A stretch of 27,624 nt of DNA from an uncultured Muribaculaceae bacterium (GTDB lineage: Bacteria; Bacteroidota; Bacteroidia; Bacteroidales; Muribaculaceae): assembly GCA_905207535.1 (NCBI GenBank), contig CAJLLX010000012.1, forward strand, positions 1 to 27,624, given 5' to 3'. Numbering within the stretch: the first letter of the stretch is position 1; each line of letters starts with the position of its first letter. Shown here piece after piece: positions 16,890-24,738 of this stretch. A program made the position numbers and the translations under genes. Under the pieces are notes generated by a model. It made no database searches. It was not told the DNA's origin and saw only the letters and a program-made list of their open reading frames with translations.

Positions 16890-18362
16890 CTATTTTTTCC
16901 AGAATCCCGGCGCAAAAAGCACCAGCACTGTGAATATCTCAAGTCGGCCGGTGAGCATCAGCCCCGACAGCACCCATTTCCCGGCATCGGGTATCGTGCT
17001 GAAATCACCGCCGTATCCGGTGATCTGCGCGTCAAGTCCGGTGTTGCTCACACACGAAAATGCCGAGAAAAAGCTGTCAACCAGCGACACATCCATCAGT
17101 GTCAACAGCGCACCGCCGGCCACAATCACCAATATATACAGCACTATAAACACCAGCACCTTGTTCATCACCTCGGGGGTGATAATTTTGCCGTTGACAT
17201 TCACGGCAAGCACATGGTTGGGATAGATGCACCGGTAAAGCTCGTTGCGCGAGTTTTTCCAGATATACAGCGCGCGGTCAAGCTTGGCGCCGCCCGAGGT
17301 GCTTCCGGCGCACGCTCCGAAAAACATCATCACGAACACTAAGCTCAGGATGAACACTCCCCAGTGGCCAAGCTGAGCCACCGTATATCCCGTCGACGAC
17401 ATCGTCGACACTATCTGAAACAGCGGATCTATCGTAAACGTCTCCCACGTGTGCTCTATGGCATCGTTAAGCAGCAGCGACAGGTCAAACATCACCAGCA
17501 GCACTGCAATCACCTTCACATACAGTCGGAACACCTCGTTATGCCACACGCTGCGCACGTCGCCGGTCGACGCCTTGAATATCAGAGCGAAGTTTATGCC
17601 GCCAATAAACATAAACACTATGGTCACCACCTTGACATACAGCGAGTTCCACGCCCCTACTGACTCCTGACGGGTGGAAAATCCTCCGGTCGACATCGTG
17701 GAGAAGGCGTGGCACACGGAGTCGAAGCCGTCCATCGGCCCGACCCAATAGAGCGCTATCAGCGCTATTGTCAGCAGGGCATACACTATCCACAGCCGCT
17801 TGGCGGTGGAGCTGACGCGCGGGCGCAGCTTCTCATGGGTAATACCGGTCACCTCGGCGTTGAACATCTGCATGCCGCCCGACGAGTTGAGCATCGGCAG
17901 CACGGCAAGGGTGAAAAGGATGATTCCCATACCCCCTATCCACTGCATCAGCGAACGCCACATGTGGATGGCATGCGGCAGGCTGTCAATGTTTTCCAGC
18001 GTGGAGACGCCGGTGGTGGTGAATCCCGACATCGCCTCGAAAAAGGCGCCCGACACATTGAGCGGCACGTCGCTTATGATAAACGGGATCATCCCGAAAA
18101 ACGAGAAGATCACCCACACCATCGCAGTCAGCAGGAATCCTTCGCGCTTCCCCATCTCCGACCGCCGCGGGCGCGACAGAAAGGTCATGGCGCTGCCGGT
18201 CACAGCCGTCACGGCCACACCTATGCCAAACGCCGCGGCATCATCCTCGCCGTAGATCAGCGCCGTCACCAGAGGCACTGCCATAAACACTGCCTCTATC
18301 ATCACGAGCCACCCGGTCACCCTCAGCAGCATGCGGTAGTTGATACGCGATAAAGTTGCCAT
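16890..18362 (-). CDS. trkH: Trk-type potassium uptake protein, membrane subunit
   Basis: TrkH is the inner-membrane potassium-translocating subunit, gated by the cytoplasmic TrkA ring. The 490-residue protein has many hydrophobic segments and the four pore loops of the family with their filter sequences: TTTGVS near 115, STGGFS near 225, SSTGYT near 320, and SNTGLD near 440. The conserved GGMGIILF segment follows the first loop. Its stop codon is TAG, showing that amber is a normal stop in this genome. It begins 9 bases after trkA ends and is last in the dxs-trkA-trkH operon. Confidence 0.95.
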   Translation of the reverse strand: MATLSRINYRMLLRVTGWLVMIEAVFMAVPLVTALIYGEDDAAAFGIGVAVTAVTGSAMTFLSRPRRSEMGKREGFLLTAMVWVIFSFFGMIPFIISDVPLNVSGAFFEAMSGFTTTGVSTLENIDSLPHAIHMWRSLMQWIGGMGIILFTLAVLPMLNSSGGMQMFNAEVTGITHEKLRPRVSSTAKRLWIVYALLTIALIALYWVGPMDGFDSVCHAFSTMSTGGFSTRQESVGAWNSLYVKVVTIVFMFIGGINFALIFKASTGDVRSVWHNEVFRLYVKVIAVLLVMFDLSLLLNDAIEHTWETFTIDPLFQIVSTMSSTGYTVAQLGHWGVFILSLVFVMMFFGACAGSTSGGAKLDRALYIWKNSRNELYRCIYPNHVLAVNVNGKIITPEVMNKVLVFIVLYILVIVAGGALLTLMDVSLVDSFFSAFSCVSNTGLDAQITGYGGDFSTIPDAGKWVLSGLMLTGRLEIFTVLVLFAPGFWKK

Positions 18363-18371
18363 GCCCCTGCG

Positions 18372-19715
18372 TCAGATAAAATATTTCTCCACTTTGTGGA
18401 TATGCCCCGACAGGCAGAACACCACCACATGGTCGCCCGCCTGGATGCGGGTGCGACCTTCCACGAGCATCCCTTTCCCGTCGCGTATCAGCCCTGCAAG
18501 GGTCATCTCCCGGATCAGTTTCAGATCCTTCACGGGCGCTTTGGTGATCTTCGATCCGGGCCGGGCCTCTATCTCGGCTACCTCGGCGTCGGCAAGAGCC
18601 ATAAATTTCGACGAACTTTCGTCGGCATCGAGCAGCAGCTGGAATATCTTGCTCGAAGCTAAGAGTTTCTTATTGATCACTGTGCCTATGTTCAGTCCCT
18701 CGGCCTCGGAGATAAACTGTATATTCTCCACCTCGGCTATCGTCTTGCTCACATGATACTCTTTGGCGGTCATGCAGGCCAGGATGTTGGCCTCGGAGTA
18801 TTCGGTCAGCGCCACGAAGGCATCCATGTCGCTGATCCCCTCTTCGGCGAGCAACTCGTTGTTGCGGGCGTCGCCGTGGATGATATGCACCGGACATCCG
18901 TTGCACTTTTCGGGCAACTTGCGGCACACCTCCATATCGTCGTCGATGATGGTGAGGGTCCATTTCCCCTTGGCCAGGTGGGCAAGACGCACAGCAATGC
19001 GGCCTCCGCCCATCACCATCACGTTGCGCACCTTGTAGTCGCGCTTGCCGCAGAGGGTGCGGATATCGTCGATATAGTCGCGGGTGGTGGTGAAATAGAG
19101 TATGTCGCCGTCGCATATCACATCGTCGCCGCGGGGTATGATGGTCTCGTGGCGCCGCTTGATGGCCGACACGTGATAGTTGTGCTGTCCGTAGGTGATG
19201 TCTCGCAGCCGGCGACCTATCAGCGAGGCGTTGTCGCGGATCTTCACACCCACCACTATCAGCTCGCCGGAGTGCAGCTCAAACCAGTTGCGCACCCATG
19301 GGCGCCCCAACGCGGTGGCAATCTCCTGGGCGGCAAGCACTTCGGGATAGATCAGATGATCTACCCCGAGGGTCACGAACATCTCGCGGTTTTCGGGCGA
19401 CAGAAATTCGTAGTTGTCGATGCGCGCCACGGTCTTGCGCGCTCCGAGCCGCTTGGCTATCTCACACGAGATCAGATTGGTATTCTCGAAGGGGGTGACG
19501 GCGATGAAGAGGTCGCAGGTGTCGTCGACGCCGGCTGCGCGGAGGTTGTCGAGCGAGGTGGGACTCCCCACCATCGTCATCAGATTATAGTTGGAGTCAA
19601 GCCTCGACAGTTTCGCTCTGTCACTGTCTATCAGTATTATATCCTGCTCTTCGCGCGAGAGTAGCTTGGCTAAATGCGAGCCTACTTCACCGGCTCCGGC
19701 TATCACTATTCTCAT
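18372..19715 (-). CDS. trkA: Trk system potassium uptake protein, NAD-binding regulatory subunit
   Basis: TrkA is the peripheral cytoplasmic gating ring of the Trk channel and binds NAD(H) or nucleotides. The 447-residue protein contains two RCK modules in tandem. The first starts MRIVIAGAGEVGSHLAKLL with the Rossmann GxGxxG and the acidic ILIDSD at the end of beta-2. The second starts near 228 (NVMVMGGGRIAVRLA, TIIDDD). Each is followed by a TrkA-C-like regulatory domain. This is the same layout and nearly the same length as the two-module TrkA of E. coli. The gene lies 3 bases after dxs and 9 bases before trkH, so all three are presumably cotranscribed. Confidence 0.95.
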   Translation of the reverse strand: MRIVIAGAGEVGSHLAKLLSREEQDIILIDSDRAKLSRLDSNYNLMTMVGSPTSLDNLRAAGVDDTCDLFIAVTPFENTNLISCEIAKRLGARKTVARIDNYEFLSPENREMFVTLGVDHLIYPEVLAAQEIATALGRPWVRNWFELHSGELIVVGVKIRDNASLIGRRLRDITYGQHNYHVSAIKRRHETIIPRGDDVICDGDILYFTTTRDYIDDIRTLCGKRDYKVRNVMVMGGGRIAVRLAHLAKGKWTLTIIDDDMEVCRKLPEKCNGCPVHIIHGDARNNELLAEEGISDMDAFVALTEYSEANILACMTAKEYHVSKTIAEVENIQFISEAEGLNIGTVINKKLLASSKIFQLLLDADESSSKFMALADAEVAEIEARPGSKITKAPVKDLKLIREMTLAGLIRDGKGMLVEGRTRIQAGDHVVVFCLSGHIHKVEKYFI

Positions 19716-19718
19716 GGC

Positions 19719-21677
19719 TCAGAGGGTCTTAGATTGAGTAGCGAGTATCCTGCGGGCGCACTTGGCAATCGAGGCGGCATCCATGCCGCACAGCGCCTTG
19801 AGCTGTGCCACGGTGCCATGCTCCACAAAGCCGTCGGGCATCCCTGTCTTAGTGATTTCCGCGCCTGAGTAGCCATGCTCGGCCATCCAGTCGGTCACTG
19901 CAGTGCCCAGGCCGCCGTTGACGGTGCCGTCCTCCACTGTCACTATCGGACACCCCATGGCGGCCACTTCGCGCAACAGTCCGCTGTCGAGCGGCTTCAC
20001 AAAGGTCATGTCGTAGTGGGCGGCGCTTATCCCCTCTTCGCGCAACTTACCCACAGCCTCGGCCACTTCGGCCGCTATGGTGCCGGTGGAGATGAAGGCG
20101 ATGTCGGTGCCGGCGGTGAGCCGCTCACCCTTACCTATCTCCACAAGTCGCATGGGGGTATGCCAGTCGGCTTCATTCCCTTTGCCGCGCGGATAGCGGA
20201 TAGCCATCGGAGAGGCGGTGCGGTGGGCGGCGGTGTACATCAGGTTGCGCAGCATGCGCTCGTCGCGCGGTGCGGCAATTATCATGCCGGGGATGGTGCG
20301 CAGATACGCCATGTCGAAGGCGCCGTGGTGCGTCACTCCGTCCTCACCTACTATCCCCGCGCGGTCTATGCAGAAGGTCACGGGCAGATTCTGTATCGCC
20401 ACATCGTGGATCATCTCGTCGAATCCGCGCTGCAGGAAGGAGGAATATATGGCCACAAAAGGCTTCACGCCCTCTTTGGCAAGACCGCCGGCAAAGGTCA
20501 CGGCGTGCTCCTCGGAGATTCCCACGTCGAACACCTGTGCGGGCAACTCGTCTTTCACTATGCTCATCGAGGTGCCCGACAGCATCGCGGCGGTGATTCC
20601 CACTATTTTCTTATCCTCGCGGGCGAGCTCCAGCAGCGTCTTGCCGAATACTTCCTGATATTTCACCGGATGCGGCTTCCCGTCGTCGGGGGCCTTGACT
20701 ATCTCGCCGGTGGCGGGATTGAAGCGGCCGGGGGCATGCCATGTCGAGGGGTCCTTCTCGGCGGGTGCGTACCCTTTCCCTTTCTTGGTCTTGATATGCA
20801 GTATCCTCGGACCCTTCATATCCTTGATGTCGCGGAGCACTTTCACAAGGGTGCCCACGTCGTGCCCGTCGATCGGACCGAAATAGCGGATGTTGAGCCC
20901 CTCAAAGATGTTCTGCTCGCGCGATAGAAACGATTTCAGACTGTTGTTGAGCCTCAGTATCGCGCCCTTGCGCTGATCCGACACCAGATGGAGCTTGCGG
21001 AAGAGGCGGAACAGGCTGTAGCGCAGGTCGTTGTACCCCTTCGAGGTGGTGATGTGGGCCAGATAGCTGTGCAGCGACCCGGTGTTGGGGTCGATGCTCA
21101 TATTGTTGTCGTTGAGGATGATAAGCAGGTTGTTGGGAGTGTTGGCGGCATTGTTGATCCCCTCGAAGGCCAGTCCGCCGCTGATGGAGGCGTCACCGAT
21201 CACGGCCACCACATTGCGCCGCGGCTCTTCGTGATTGATTTCGGTGGCTACGGCCATCCCGAGCGCCGCCGAGATGGAGTTGGAGGCATGCCCGGCGGTA
21301 AAGGTGTCGTATTCGCTCTCGGCCGGATTGGGGAAACCGCTCAGACCGCCCAGGGTGCGGTTGGTGGCGAATCGCTCGCGGCGCCCGGTGAGCAGTTTGT
21401 GGCCGTAGGCCTGATGGCCCACATCCCACACTATCCTGTCGTAAGGCGTATTAAACACATAGTGAAGCGCCACCGTAAGCTCCACCGCGCCCATCGACGA
21501 GGCGAAGTGGCCCGGATTGCGGCTCAGAGAGTCTATCAAGAATGCACGTATGTCGGCGCATACCTCCGGCAACTGAGCCACAGACAGGCGCCGCAGATCG
21601 GCAGGCGAGTTGATACTGGCAAGCAGCGTCCCGGCTGACGAAGTACTATCGTTTGTTTGAATCGGTTTTTCCACCAT
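19719..21677 (-). CDS. dxs: 1-deoxy-D-xylulose-5-phosphate synthase
   Basis: Dxs condenses pyruvate and glyceraldehyde 3-phosphate to DXP, the first step of the MEP isoprenoid pathway and a source of thiamine and pyridoxal precursors. The 652-residue enzyme carries the thiamine-diphosphate motif GDASISGG...NDNNMS (Gly-Asp-Ala rather than Gly-Asp-Gly, which I recall as usual in Bacteroidales), the DVGHQAYGHKLLTGR motif near the N-terminus, GPIDGHDVGTL, the catalytic ISEEHAVTFAGG, and a transketolase C-terminal domain. The ATG at 21677 is the only good start before the conserved INSPADLRRL; it overlaps the end of the preceding small gene by 32 bases, suggesting translational coupling. trkA follows after 3 bases. 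Confidence 0.97.
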   Translation of the reverse strand: MVEKPIQTNDSTSSAGTLLASINSPADLRRLSVAQLPEVCADIRAFLIDSLSRNPGHFASSMGAVELTVALHYVFNTPYDRIVWDVGHQAYGHKLLTGRRERFATNRTLGGLSGFPNPAESEYDTFTAGHASNSISAALGMAVATEINHEEPRRNVVAVIGDASISGGLAFEGINNAANTPNNLLIILNDNNMSIDPNTGSLHSYLAHITTSKGYNDLRYSLFRLFRKLHLVSDQRKGAILRLNNSLKSFLSREQNIFEGLNIRYFGPIDGHDVGTLVKVLRDIKDMKGPRILHIKTKKGKGYAPAEKDPSTWHAPGRFNPATGEIVKAPDDGKPHPVKYQEVFGKTLLELAREDKKIVGITAAMLSGTSMSIVKDELPAQVFDVGISEEHAVTFAGGLAKEGVKPFVAIYSSFLQRGFDEMIHDVAIQNLPVTFCIDRAGIVGEDGVTHHGAFDMAYLRTIPGMIIAAPRDERMLRNLMYTAAHRTASPMAIRYPRGKGNEADWHTPMRLVEIGKGERLTAGTDIAFISTGTIAAEVAEAVGKLREEGISAAHYDMTFVKPLDSGLLREVAAMGCPIVTVEDGTVNGGLGTAVTDWMAEHGYSGAEITKTGMPDGFVEHGTVAQLKALCGMDAASIAKCARRILATQSKTL

Positions 21678-21855
21678 TCTTCACATACTTCTTATAAAGC
21701 GGGACAAACACGATGAATGCCGAAGCTATCACCGGAAACAGCGACATCAGTGTCATAGGCGTCCCTGCGGCATGTATTCTCACCACATACCACACGCACG
21801 TCCCGAGCCACAGCAGCCCTATTATCACGAATCGCACTATCGTCGCGGCTTTCAT
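21646..21855 (-). CDS. small membrane protein upstream of dxs
   Basis: The 69-residue protein has two predicted membrane helices, IVRFVIIGLLWLGTCVWYVV (about 6-25) and a second at about 35-55, followed by a lysine-rich tail (YKKYVKNGGKTDSNKR). The short loop (RIHAAGTPMT) would face the periplasm if the positive tail is cytoplasmic. It overlaps dxs by 32 bases, has a TAG stop and is the first gene after the predicted operon promoter. I do not recognise a family; its length and topology, and its tight coupling to dxs, make a real gene likely. A role with Dxs or the Trk channel cannot be shown. Confidence 0.75.
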   Translation of the reverse strand: MKAATIVRFVIIGLLWLGTCVWYVVRIHAAGTPMTLMSLFPVIASAFIVFVPLYKKYVKNGGKTDSNKR

Positions 21856-22047
21856 CGTCTTTTTATCGTCCGTTTATCGTTTTTTTCACATCCGGCCATC
21901 TCCCCGCTCTCCCCCTTCCTTGAGTTCTTTCCCCCGCTCTCTCCTTCAAGTTTTACCCCGGTTTCCCCTTTTTCGCGTCCGTTTCCTCCTCTCCCCCTTC
22001 CGCGGGTTCGTCTTCCCCTTTCTCTTCCTTCCCGAGCATATGTCCGG
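21856..22047 (-). promoter_or_regulatory. purine-rich leader of the dxs-trkA-trkH operon
   Basis: The transcribed strand sense of about 190 bases is strikingly rich in G and A (runs such as GGAAGGGGGAGAG). No stable hairpin or known riboswitch was recognised. The complementary plus strand is a C/T tract. The remaining bases to 22176 hold the promoter and a pair of TTAGCTC repeats near 22150-22164, but no gene. Confidence 0.55.
21953..22039 (-). CDS. possible 28-codon ORF in the dxs operon leader
   Basis: The ATG lies about 8 bases after the predicted transcription start, and 28 codons follow before TAA. The product would be extremely charged (MLGKEEKGEDEPAEGGEEET then DAKKGKPG), which follows from the purine-rich sequence. 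With no ribosome-binding site and no hydrophobic residue beyond Leu2 it may be chance. Confidence 0.25.
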   Translation of the reverse strand: MLGKEEKGEDEPAEGGEEETDAKKGKPG

Positions 22048-22053
22048 ACAATG

Positions 22054-22083
22054 CAAAATTAATAATAATTCTTTGCATTTCAA
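22054..22083 (-). promoter_or_regulatory. predicted promoter of the dxs-trkA-trkH operon
   Basis: On the minus strand TTG (22081-22083), a 19-base spacer and TAATTTTG (22054-22061) match the Bacteroidetes consensus. Transcription should start near 22047. Confidence 0.65.
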
Positions 22084-22176
22084 AAACTCCCTCCGCTCTT
22101 TCCTTCGCTACCGCCTCCCCTCCTCCCGCTAATCTCCCATGCGCAACTCTTAGCTCTTAGCTCTCAGATCTAAGAA

Positions 22177-23214
22177 CTACCATCGGTCAGTGGTCCTCGT
22201 CACCAGGCTGTCCCCCTCGGCCGATATTATCATCGCCTCCACCCCCTCGGCGCTCTCGATCATCGCCAGGGCCGCAGCCACATCGCCCGTGGCCATGCAG
22301 GCCGTGGCCCATCCGTCGGCCTCGCCGCAGGTGGGCGCTATCACCGTGGCCGACAGCACTTCCCCCTTTATCGGATACCCGCTCACAGGGTCGATGGTGT
22401 GCCCCACACGCCCGTATTTGCGGGTGTCGTGAAAGTTGCGGTAGTTGCCCGAGGTGGCCACGCCGCAGTCCTGCAGCGCTATTATCCCCATGCCGTGGTG
22501 AGTGGGGAGGCCGTCGGTCTCCTCGGGGCGGTCTACCTGAATCTGCCACGGCTGTCCCCTCATATTTTTGCCCCGGGCGGCTATCTCCCCGCCGATTTCC
22601 ACCATGTAATCTTCCACGCCGTTGCGCTGCAGCATCTCGCCAACCTTGTCGCATCCCATCCCCTTGGTGATGGAGCTGAAATTGAACGTCGTCTCCGCGT
22701 GTTTCTTTACCATCTTCCCGTCGACAAGGATGCGGCACTCGCCTATCCCCACAAGGCTCAGGGCGCTGTCTATCGCCTCCTGCGGCAAGCTGTAGTCGCC
22801 GCTCTCTATCCTCCGGCGGCTGAGGCTGTCGGTCCCGAACCCCCAGAGGTCGACCAGAGGCGCCACTGTCGGGTCAAACCGCCCCGCAGATGCCCGGTTA
22901 ATCCGCTGTGCTATCCCGAACGCCTCGGCTATCAGCGCGTCGGTGCTGTCGGTCTCGTTGCGGTTGATGCGCGATATCAGCGACCCCTCCTTAAAGGGCG
23001 ACAGCGACTGCTCCACCTCGTTGAGCACCTCCACTATCGAGTCGCTCAGCGATTCCGCCCCGTAATACACTATCCTGTAGGTGGTATGCCACACCGCGCC
23101 CTCGTCGGTCTGCCACTCTTTCGCCCGGCTGCAGCTGCTCGCCGTCACAAACACAAAGGCGACAACCATCGCCGCTGCTCCCGCGCCCGCTATCTTTTTT
23201 TTATGCTTTATCAT
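22177..23214 (-). CDS. apbE: FAD:protein FMN transferase lipoprotein, ApbE family
   Basis: ApbE attaches FMN covalently to Thr or Ser in flavoproteins such as NqrB, NqrC and RnfG, outside the cytoplasmic membrane. The chosen ATG at 23214 gives 345 residues beginning MIKHKKKIAGAGAAAMVV and ending the signal at a lipobox (ASSC); the frame opens 18 codons earlier, but that stretch would break the signal peptide. Family motifs are present: FDPTVAPLVDLWGFG, SSITKGMGCDKV, the GGEIAARGK flavin-binding motif, and HTIDPVSGYP near the C-terminus. It stands alone; the Nqr or Rnf targets are not in the window. Stop codon TAG. Confidence 0.94.
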   Translation of the reverse strand: MIKHKKKIAGAGAAAMVVAFVFVTASSCSRAKEWQTDEGAVWHTTYRIVYYGAESLSDSIVEVLNEVEQSLSPFKEGSLISRINRNETDSTDALIAEAFGIAQRINRASAGRFDPTVAPLVDLWGFGTDSLSRRRIESGDYSLPQEAIDSALSLVGIGECRILVDGKMVKKHAETTFNFSSITKGMGCDKVGEMLQRNGVEDYMVEIGGEIAARGKNMRGQPWQIQVDRPEETDGLPTHHGMGIIALQDCGVATSGNYRNFHDTRKYGRVGHTIDPVSGYPIKGEVLSATVIAPTCGEADGWATACMATGDVAAALAMIESAEGVEAMIISAEGDSLVTRTTDRW

Positions 23215-23256
23215 CAGATCTGCTGGTTTTCGTTGTTGCAAATGTTTTCGCAGCCA

Positions 23257-23264
23257 CAAAGTTA
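23257..23264 (-). promoter_or_regulatory. possible -7 box of apbE
   Basis: TAACTTTG on the minus strand is a perfect TAnnTTTG match about 43 bases before the chosen start. No TTG lies at the proper distance. Confidence 0.4.
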
Positions 23265-23342
23265 GCAATTATTCATCGTCCCCCCTCGTTTACTATCTTT
23301 AATTTTGGTGCGGGCGAAAGCTTCAGCTTCGTCCCGTCTAAT

Positions 23343-23380
23343 CAAAAAATGCGACCGGGGCCAACAGGGGGCCCGGTCGC
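23343..23380 (-). terminator. intrinsic terminator after the DUF5024-like gene
   Basis: GCGACCGG/CCGGTCGC with additional internal G-C pairs (23351-23380) is followed on the minus strand by ATTTTTTGAT. It lies about 44 bases after the stop codon. Confidence 0.8.
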
Positions 23381-23423
23381 TTCATATCGCCTCTTTATGA
23401 AAAATTTATATTGTATCTCGGAG

Positions 23424-23810
23424 CTATTTCATTGATTCAATGACGTTTAATTCCGCTTTAGGATACCGGTCGGCATCGGTGATCCGCAGCATGTAGATGC
23501 GGTTGGATTTGCTGTCGCGGGTGGTGAGCATCAGCGTGGTGATCCCATCCTCCTGCTTCGACGAGTAGTCTCCCGACTTTTTCTCGGCTTCAAATGTCTC
23601 GCGCAGTTTTTTGCACCCCTCCCCTTCCATGGTGAGGCGCTTCACCACTTTCTTGATCTTGCGGGTGTTGCTGTCGCGCTCCACGGCCGAGGTGAAGGTG
23701 CTGTTGCCCACGGTGGAGAAGTTGTCGATAGCGCGGTCTATGCTGTTTTGGGCATTTACGGCTAAAGCCAAGGCAACGAGCATGCATATGAGTGAAATAA
23801 TACGTTTCAT
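23424..23810 (-). CDS. small secreted protein, DUF5024-like
   Basis: The 128-residue protein has a clear signal peptide (MKRIISLICMLVALALAVNA, cleavage near NAQ). The mature part begins SIDRAIDNFSTVGNSTFTSA, then VERDSNTRKIKKVVKRL, and ends with a likely beta-rich half (GITTLMLTTRD, NRIYMLRITD). The pattern resembles small exported Bacteroidales proteins annotated DUF5024, from memory and not checked. Function unknown. It starts 14 bases after the preceding small gene stops and is followed by a strong terminator, so the pair forms a two-gene operon. Confidence 0.75.
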   Translation of the reverse strand: MKRIISLICMLVALALAVNAQNSIDRAIDNFSTVGNSTFTSAVERDSNTRKIKKVVKRLTMEGEGCKKLRETFEAEKKSGDYSSKQEDGITTLMLTTRDSKSNRIYMLRITDADRYPKAELNVIESMK

Positions 23811-23824
23811 ATCGTATCTCGGTT

Positions 23825-24001
23825 TCAGTTTAACAATTCTTCAATCTCGGCACGCTGCCCGGGGTCGGTGATATGCGAGAGCAGGTCGGCCTCCATGTCG
23901 TCGGCTGTAGGCTGTGTGGCGGTTGTCTGACTTTTGCCGACTGTGCCGATGAGTGCGAATATGGCTACAGCCGCAATGCTGATGAGTCTGTTGGTTTTCA
24001 T
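23825..24001 (-). CDS. very small exported protein of unknown function
   Basis: The start at 24001 gives 58 residues beginning MKTNRLISIAAVAIFALIG, a good signal peptide, with likely cleavage near GKSQ; an ATG two codons upstream (24007) is also possible. The mature piece of about 33 residues is acidic (DDMEADLLSHITDPGQRAEIEELLN) and probably helical. It contains no cysteine. It lies 14 bases upstream of the DUF5024-like gene and shares its promoter. I do not recognise a family. Confidence 0.65.
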   Translation of the reverse strand: MKTNRLISIAAVAIFALIGTVGKSQTTATQPTADDMEADLLSHITDPGQRAEIEELLN

Positions 24002-24034
24002 TTCCACTGTCGATTAATTTGTGAATCTATTCAG

Positions 24035-24062
24035 TATACGCCGCAATTCCCGGTTTGTGACA
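24035..24062 (-). promoter_or_regulatory. possible ECF-type promoter of the small secreted pair
   Basis: On the minus strand TGTCAC (24057-24062), 16 bases and CGTATA (24035-24040) resemble an extracytoplasmic-function sigma promoter. No TAnnTTTG element is found in this gap. No ECF sigma gene lies in the window, so this is tentative. Confidence 0.3.
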
Positions 24063-24105
24063 TTTTCGCTGAAAAAAAATTTCTTGTCTCTGCTACAAAC
24101 GCGTC

Positions 24106-24148
24106 AAGGCGGCGGGTCAAAACCGTCGGTCTTGACCCACCGCCTTTA
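24106..24148. terminator. terminator-like hairpin after tpx
   Basis: AAGGCGG-c-GGGTCAA pairs with TTGACCC-a-CCGCCTT, a 14-bp stem with one mismatch and an 11-base loop. The better U-run (TTTATT) is on the plus strand, where no gene is upstream; on the minus strand, after tpx, the tail is only weakly T-rich. Confidence 0.6.
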
Positions 24149-24178
24149 TTCATTTGCGGATCAGTGTCAGCGCGTCTG

Positions 24179-24688
24179 TCACTTTGCTGCCGAAAGGACC
24201 TCCAGAGCCTCTTTGTATTTCGGCTCCTCGGTGATCTCGCGCACCAGGTCGCGATAGATGATCTTCCGGTCTTCGTCCACGATGATCACGGCGCGAGCCA
24301 GCAGCCCGGCCAGCGGTCCGTCGACGATCTGCAGACCGAAGCGCTCGGCAAACATCGGCGAACGGAAAGCCGATGCGGCTGTCACATTCTTTATCCCCTC
24401 GGCCTCGCAGAAGCGCCCGGCAGCAAACGGAAGGTCCATCGACACGCACAGCACTACGGTGTTGTCGAGCTTGGCGGCCTCTTCGTTAAATCTTCTCACC
24501 GAGGCGGCGCATACAGGGGTGTCAAGGCTCGGAAACACATTGAGCACCACGCGCTTGCCGCGATATTCCTCGCAGTGGATCTCCTTCAGCTCGGGGGTCA
24601 CAAGATTGAAGCACGGCGCTTTTTCACCCACTTCGGGCACCTCCCCGTAGGTGTGACATTCTATGCCTTTGAAATAGATCGTTTCCAT
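24179..24688 (-). CDS. tpx: thiol peroxidase
   Basis: Tpx is an atypical two-cysteine peroxiredoxin that reduces hydrogen and alkyl peroxides with electrons from thioredoxin. The 169 residues match the family along the whole length: the peroxidatic Cys 60 in SLDTPVCAASVRRFN, the resolving Cys 94 in GRFCEAEGI, and LVTPELKEI in the N-terminal beta-hairpin. These positions almost equal those in E. coli Tpx (61 and 95). It follows the thioredoxin-fold gene by 50 bases and no promoter element is evident between them, so the two are probably cotranscribed. Confidence 0.96.
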   Translation of the reverse strand: METIYFKGIECHTYGEVPEVGEKAPCFNLVTPELKEIHCEEYRGKRVVLNVFPSLDTPVCAASVRRFNEEAAKLDNTVVLCVSMDLPFAAGRFCEAEGIKNVTAASAFRSPMFAERFGLQIVDGPLAGLLARAVIIVDEDRKIIYRDLVREITEEPKYKEALEVLSAAK

Positions 24689-24738
24689 ATTCTATCGTTA
24701 TTTTTTATTGTCAGTAGTTTATATCATCCGCCTCGCGG

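Noticed and set aside
23300..23336. Possible small RNA on the plus strand, TAATTTTG followed by a hairpin at 23311-23336
   Set aside because: No TTG at the right distance and no U-run after the hairpin; most likely chance.
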